Source: Idiomarinaceae bacterium
GTDB taxonomy: Bacteria; Pseudomonadota; Gammaproteobacteria; Enterobacterales; Alteromonadaceae
Assembly: GCA_002685255.1 (NCBI GenBank)
Contig: NYWU01000003.1
Location: 113,116-177,115, forward strand
DNA length: 64,000 nt
Direction: 5' to 3'
Of the stretch, positions 60,517-64,000 are shown piece after piece (positions within the stretch are counted from its first letter, which is position 1; the number at the start of each line of letters is the position of its first letter). Below the pieces are notes generated by a model. It searched no databases and had not been told where the DNA came from. It was given only the letters and a program-made list of their open reading frames with translations. A program made the position numbers and the translations under genes.

Positions 60517-61494
60517 TTAGTAGTTCATCGTGCGTTTAATGGCTTCGTAGATCTTCAGATGATCCGCCATATATTCTTTCTCATGGCACAATGGATAAGG
60601 AACATCCAAACCACACACGCGCGCAATCGGCGATTCGAGATACAGGAAACATTTATCTTGTACTGTCGCTGCAATTTCGCTCGCAAAGCCGCTGGTTATC
60701 GGCGCTTCTTGGCTGATAACTAAGCGTCCCGTTTTCAACACTGACTCAGTGACGGTCTTTACGTCCCACGGCAAAATCGTGCGCAGATCGATGATTTCAC
60801 ATGAAACACCGTCTTTCTCAGCAAGTTCAGCCGCTTTTTCAGTCATTTCCATTTGAGCGCCCCACGCGAGTAGCGTGATGTCAGCGCCTTCTTTAACCAC
60901 CTCAGCTTGACCGAGAGGAATCGTGTACTCTTCCTCGGGTACATCACCGGTTGAAGCACGGTATAAGCGCTTAGGCTCCATGAACAGAACTGGGTTGGGG
61001 TCAAAGATACTGCTCAGCAATAACCCTTTGGCTTCGTATGGGTTACGTGGCATGACGATTTTTAGCCCCGGCGTATGTGCAAAATAGGCTTCCGGAGATT
61101 GCGAGTGATAGTGACCCCCTGCAATACCACCTCCATACGGCGTACGAATCGTTAAACCACCGACGTTAAACTCGTTACCTGAGCGATAGCGGAATTTAGC
61201 TGATTCGTTAACGATTTGGTCAAACGCTGGGAAGATATAATCGCCGAACTGGATTTCTGCAACGGCGTAACTACCTTGTGATGCCAAGCCATTCGCGAAA
61301 CCAATAATGCCCTGCTCAACGAGCGGCGTATTAAAGTTACGGTGTTTACCATATTTCTCAGTTAAGCCTGAGGTCGCGCGGAATACACCACCGAAGCCAC
61401 CAGTGTCTTCACCGAAGCTATATACGTTGTCGTGCTTAGCCATCGCCAGGTCTAAGGCGCTGTTGATGGCTTGTAGTAAATTCATTTTAGCCAT
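60517..61494 (-). CDS. bkdA2: Branched-chain 2-oxoacid dehydrogenase E1 beta
   Basis: A 325-residue E1 beta subunit: [27 protein letters not shown] (residues 18-45, TPP side), [27 protein letters not shown] and [25 protein letters not shown]-like ([15 protein letters not shown]). It pairs with E1 alpha to decarboxylate branched-chain 2-oxoacids. Its start overlaps the E1 alpha stop by one base (TAATG), and it is 11 bp from bkdB, so the three subunits are one operon. Confidence 0.92.
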   Translation of the reverse strand: MAKMNLLQAINSALDLAMAKHDNVYSFGEDTGGFGGVFRATSGLTEKYGKHRNFNTPLVEQGIIGFANGLASQGSYAVAEIQFGDYIFPAFDQIVNESAKFRYRSGNEFNVGGLTIRTPYGGGIAGGHYHSQSPEAYFAHTPGLKIVMPRNPYEAKGLLLSSIFDPNPVLFMEPKRLYRASTGDVPEEEYTIPLGQAEVVKEGADITLLAWGAQMEMTEKAAELAEKDGVSCEIIDLRTILPWDVKTVTESVLKTGRLVISQEAPITSGFASEIAATVQDKCFLYLESPIARVCGLDVPYPLCHEKEYMADHLKIYEAIKRTMNY

Positions 61495-62681
61495 TAGTCC
61501 AGTCTCCCCGACGTTTTCGGATAGGCATCCGGATATTTGCGAATGTGTTCTTTAAGTTCTTCAAGCTGTTCTTTTAGCAACTCATTCGGTTGGTCATAAA
61601 CGTCATTGATAAGTTCATCAATGTGAGGAGCTGGCACTTTCTCGGCTTCTTTCAGTGCTGCTAAAACGCTGGCTTTAACTTTCTCATGCTGACTGGTGAT
61701 GTGCTCTTCGGTCAACCAACCTTCGTTCAGCATCCACTTTTGCAGACGTTCAAGCGGATCTTTCACCTTCCACTCGTCTTCTTCATCACGTGTACGGTAG
61801 CCAGTCGGATCATCTGAGGTTGAGTGACCCGACATACGATAAGACATCGCCTCGATTAATACCGGCTCATCTTCTTCAACGGCGAGACGACGTGCTTCTT
61901 GGGTTGCTTTCAACACAGCAAACACATCATTACCGTCGACACGGATAGTTTTGATGCCGTAACCAATACCGCGAGGTGCAATACCGTCGCCGCCGTATTG
62001 CTCACCTTGAGACGGTGTAGAAATTGCGTAACCGTTATTTCGGCAGAAGAAGATCACGGGGACTTTATAAACTGATGCCATGTTCAGTGCAGCGTGGAAA
62101 TCACCCTCAGAGGCAGCACCTTCGCCGAAGTAGCAAATAGTACATTTGCCGGTTTTATCCATTTTTTGGCCAAACGCGTAACCGGTCGCCTGTGGAATCT
62201 GAGTACCCAGTGGCGAACTGATAGTCATGAAGTTAAGCTCACGACACCCATAGTGAACCGGCATCTGACGCCCTTTACCGAGATCTTGTTCATTTGAGAA
62301 CAACTGGTTCATGAACTGTTCAACAGTAAATCCACGATAAGCCAGCGCGCCTTGCTCACGGTACTGACCCATGATCATATCGCCTTGGTCTAACGCCGCC
62401 GCTGAAGCCACGCTTTCAGCTTCCTCGCCACGCGAAGCCAGGTAAAAGCTAATACGACCTTGGCGTTGTGCGGCAATCATGCGTTCGTCCAAGGTACGGA
62501 TGAACAACATGGTGTCATGAATTTTAACGATGAGATCCTTATCGTACTCTGGCATCTCAACGCCTTTATGTAAGCTGCCGTCTTCTTTAAGAAGCTGCAA
62601 CATGGGAATAGTTACTGAGTCACTGTCAAACCACTGTGACTGGGTCACTATCTCTGTATTGTGTTTTTTATCCTTGGCCAT
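61494..62681 (-). CDS. bkdA1: Branched-chain 2-oxoacid dehydrogenase E1 alpha
   Basis: A 395-residue E1 alpha subunit. The TPP motif is [36 protein letters not shown] (in parts), with [16 protein letters not shown] and [15 protein letters not shown] (phosphorylation-loop region) in the usual order. It catalyses the first step of valine, leucine and isoleucine catabolism. First gene of the bkd operon. A LiuR-like palindrome lies about 50 bp upstream, suggesting induction by branched-chain amino acids. Confidence 0.93.
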   Translation of the reverse strand: MAKDKKHNTEIVTQSQWFDSDSVTIPMLQLLKEDGSLHKGVEMPEYDKDLIVKIHDTMLFIRTLDERMIAAQRQGRISFYLASRGEEAESVASAAALDQGDMIMGQYREQGALAYRGFTVEQFMNQLFSNEQDLGKGRQMPVHYGCRELNFMTISSPLGTQIPQATGYAFGQKMDKTGKCTICYFGEGAASEGDFHAALNMASVYKVPVIFFCRNNGYAISTPSQGEQYGGDGIAPRGIGYGIKTIRVDGNDVFAVLKATQEARRLAVEEDEPVLIEAMSYRMSGHSTSDDPTGYRTRDEEDEWKVKDPLERLQKWMLNEGWLTEEHITSQHEKVKASVLAALKEAEKVPAPHIDELINDVYDQPNELLKEQLEELKEHIRKYPDAYPKTSGRLD

Positions 62682-62725
62682 AACCTTCTCTTTCGGTTTT
62701 AAGCAGGGTGTAAAGTTGCCGCTAC

Positions 62726-62741
62726 TTTACCTTTACGTAAA
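62726..62741 (-). promoter_or_regulatory. LiuR-like palindrome upstream of bkd operon
   Basis: TTTACCTTTACGTAAA is an imperfect 16-bp palindrome, with a perfect CTTTACGTAAAG inside it. It resembles the LiuR-type site used to control branched-chain amino-acid degradation in Alteromonadales. It lies 45-60 bp upstream of bkdA1. Confidence 0.55.
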
Positions 62742-62755
62742 GTGTCATGCAAACA

Positions 62756-62780
62756 GCCCACGGGAGAATATCCAGTGGGC
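62756..62780 (-). terminator. Weak terminator hairpin after astE
   Basis: GCCCAC (62756-62761) pairs with GTGGGC (62775-62780) with a 13-base loop, then TGTTTGC on the minus strand. It separates astE from the bkd promoter. A weak terminator only. Confidence 0.4.
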
Positions 62781-62826
62781 CTAGTGTAAATGGAAACGAA
62801 CAGTTTTAACAAATATTATGCGGAGA

Positions 62827-63861
62827 TTAGACCAGCTCGAGTGATTCTGTCGGCACTCGGATTACGGTCAACAAAGCGCGTTGCCCCAATGCCACCTGCG
62901 CATTAGGGAAAATAATGTGTTCGCCATCATGCTTTGCGTAAATATTTTCACCACCATCAACCGCTAATAGGTCGCCTTTATCAAAAGCGGTAAAGTTAGC
63001 TACGTCATCGGCGAAATTAAGTTCAAATTCTTCGTGTTGACGATTAATCGTCTGTGCTTCAGCAAACATAAAGTGCTGTTCTGGTTCAAACTCAGGGAAA
63101 CTGAGCGCTTGCTCCCCGACTAAACGGCGCAACGTATCTTCTGCCGCTTGAAAATCCGCTCGATTATTCTCGCCAAATTTTTTCACTTTACCCAGCTCAA
63201 CGGTAAATGCCTGAGCCCCGAAATTGTTATATGAAAAATAGGAGAATGTTGTGGTCGGCTGCTGGTTTAATAAAATGGTATCAACGCCACAAGCGAGCAA
63301 AAATTGCAGTTGTTCACGGTGATATGGCTGACCATTGGTAAATGGATGAACGGCAAATTTTTCGCGCTTCGAGTCACGAATCGCCGTGTGAAGATCATAG
63401 TGATAACGGCGACGCTCCCCCTTTGGGGCCGATGCATAAAAACGCTCGCAATAACCTTCAATTTCTTTCGCACGCTCGCGTTCTTTGTTTTGTTTATCGC
63501 CTTGGCTATGCGCACCGCTAAATAAACGGTTCATATTTTCTTCGACAAACCGCTGTTCAATATTAATTGAAGCCGGGTTTGCAATTAGAAACAGAACGCG
63601 ATGAGCGACTGTCTGCTTACCCGAAATAATGTCCTGAATAATATCGCTGCAAATTTCAATCGGTGCGGTTTCGTTACCATGGACAGCACAGGATAAAATA
63701 ATATCTTTGTCGCCAGTATGCTTCGGTTCAACAACCAGCACGCCACTGTCCCAAACCGTTAATTGAGTACCGTTATCTAGTGTTTTCTGAAATTGTTCGG
63801 GGTAGCCCCACTCATGTTCTCGAGTCCAGTTAAGAAAATTGCTAAACACTTGGTCCACCAT
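62827..63861 (-). CDS. astE: Succinylglutamate desuccinylase AstE
   Basis: A 344-residue zinc aminoacylase-type enzyme that releases glutamate from succinylglutamate, the last step of the AST arginine pathway. Zinc ligands are seen in SCAVHGNETAP (His61, Glu64) and in HYDLHTAIRDSK (His). The fold matches AstE/aspartoacylase. No other ast genes are in the window; a partial gene ends one base before its start, so it is probably downstream of another gene in one unit. Confidence 0.92.
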   Translation of the reverse strand: MVDQVFSNFLNWTREHEWGYPEQFQKTLDNGTQLTVWDSGVLVVEPKHTGDKDIILSCAVHGNETAPIEICSDIIQDIISGKQTVAHRVLFLIANPASINIEQRFVEENMNRLFSGAHSQGDKQNKERERAKEIEGYCERFYASAPKGERRRYHYDLHTAIRDSKREKFAVHPFTNGQPYHREQLQFLLACGVDTILLNQQPTTTFSYFSYNNFGAQAFTVELGKVKKFGENNRADFQAAEDTLRRLVGEQALSFPEFEPEQHFMFAEAQTINRQHEEFELNFADDVANFTAFDKGDLLAVDGGENIYAKHDGEHIIFPNAQVALGQRALLTVIRVPTESLELV

Positions 63862-63862
63862 C

Positions 63863-64000
63863 TTACTCCTTCACTTTTTTCCCGGGGACAAACCCTTTGG
63901 TCGCTAGCAAATCACGTAATACCCGTGATTTATATTCACGCCGGTACAGTACCCAGACGACGATGGCGCTTGATATCACCAGCATCACAGGGTGCAAAAA
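63863..64000 (-). CDS. Partial membrane protein (C-terminus)
   Basis: The minus strand carries the last 45 codons of a gene that continues past the window. They encode one hydrophobic helix (VMLVISSAIVVWVLY) and a basic tail RREYKSRVLRDLLATKGFVPGKKVKE. The stop is one base before astE starts, so it may be in the same operon. The family cannot be told. Confidence 0.65.
   Translation of the reverse strand, partial: FLHPVMLVISSAIVVWVLYRREYKSRVLRDLLATKGFVPGKKVKE

Noticed and set aside
1-64000. CRISPR array
   Set aside because: No regularly spaced identical repeats with unique spacers were seen anywhere; the short iteron-like repeats in the element are too small.

Overview
The window is a chromosomal segment of a gammaproteobacterium, most likely an Alteromonadales member close to Idiomarina/Pseudidiomarina. 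The reasons are a tmRNA with the tag ANDDNYALAA, a FadE-type acyl-CoA dehydrogenase behind a FadR-like operator, a branched-chain 2-oxoacid dehydrogenase operon next to astE, an AbgT transporter, BdlA-like PAS chemotaxis proteins and c-di-GMP enzymes. The genus is inferred from gene content, not proven. Coding density is high, with genes on both strands.

Layout. 1-9 kb: a regulator pair, an MBL-fold lipoprotein, benE with a divergent XRE-cupin regulator and paired palindromic operators, ohrR-ohr, a DUF547 protein, an EAL protein, two oxidoreductase-like genes, a candidate Fur-controlled small RNA and a cold-shock gene. 9-22 kb: a PAS chemotaxis protein, a GOLPH3-like protein, an MBL protein, arfB, a diguanylate cyclase, rhlE, and two TonB-dependent siderophore receptors with Fur-like sites around a DUF938 methyltransferase. 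22-32 kb: small metabolic and regulatory genes, a ParD-like/methionyl aminopeptidase pair, a decayed csaA, a LysR regulator with a tiny Cys-tailed gene, and a four-gene lipoprotein operon (CsgG-like, small lipoprotein, DUF4810, DUF799). 32.2-37.7 kb: an integrative element in the 3' end of ssrA. 38-64 kb: housekeeping genes including elbB, an OYE, trkH, purM-purN, fadE, rnhB, the bkd operon and astE.

The integrative element is the main accessory feature. A 26-bp direct repeat (32217-32242 and 37640-37665) copies the tmRNA 3' end and bounds about 5.4 kb. It holds a tyrosine integrase, an AlpA/Xis-like protein, two small unknown proteins, a rolling-circle (HUH) replication initiator with iteron-like repeats, and an AT-rich two-gene cargo: an unknown soluble protein translationally coupled to a four-helix membrane protein. 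That cargo is the best candidate here for an undescribed, possibly anti-phage, system; its function is unknown and this is inference from position and architecture. The insertion moved the native ssrA terminator to the far end of the element, and an element-borne GC-rich hairpin now follows ssrA.

Shared themes: iron (two receptors, Fur-like boxes, an sRNA candidate), peroxide defence (ohrR/ohr), amino- and fatty-acid catabolism (bkd, astE, fadE with FadR/PsrA/LiuR-like sites) and c-di-GMP/biofilm sensing (EAL, GGDEF, two BdlA-like proteins).
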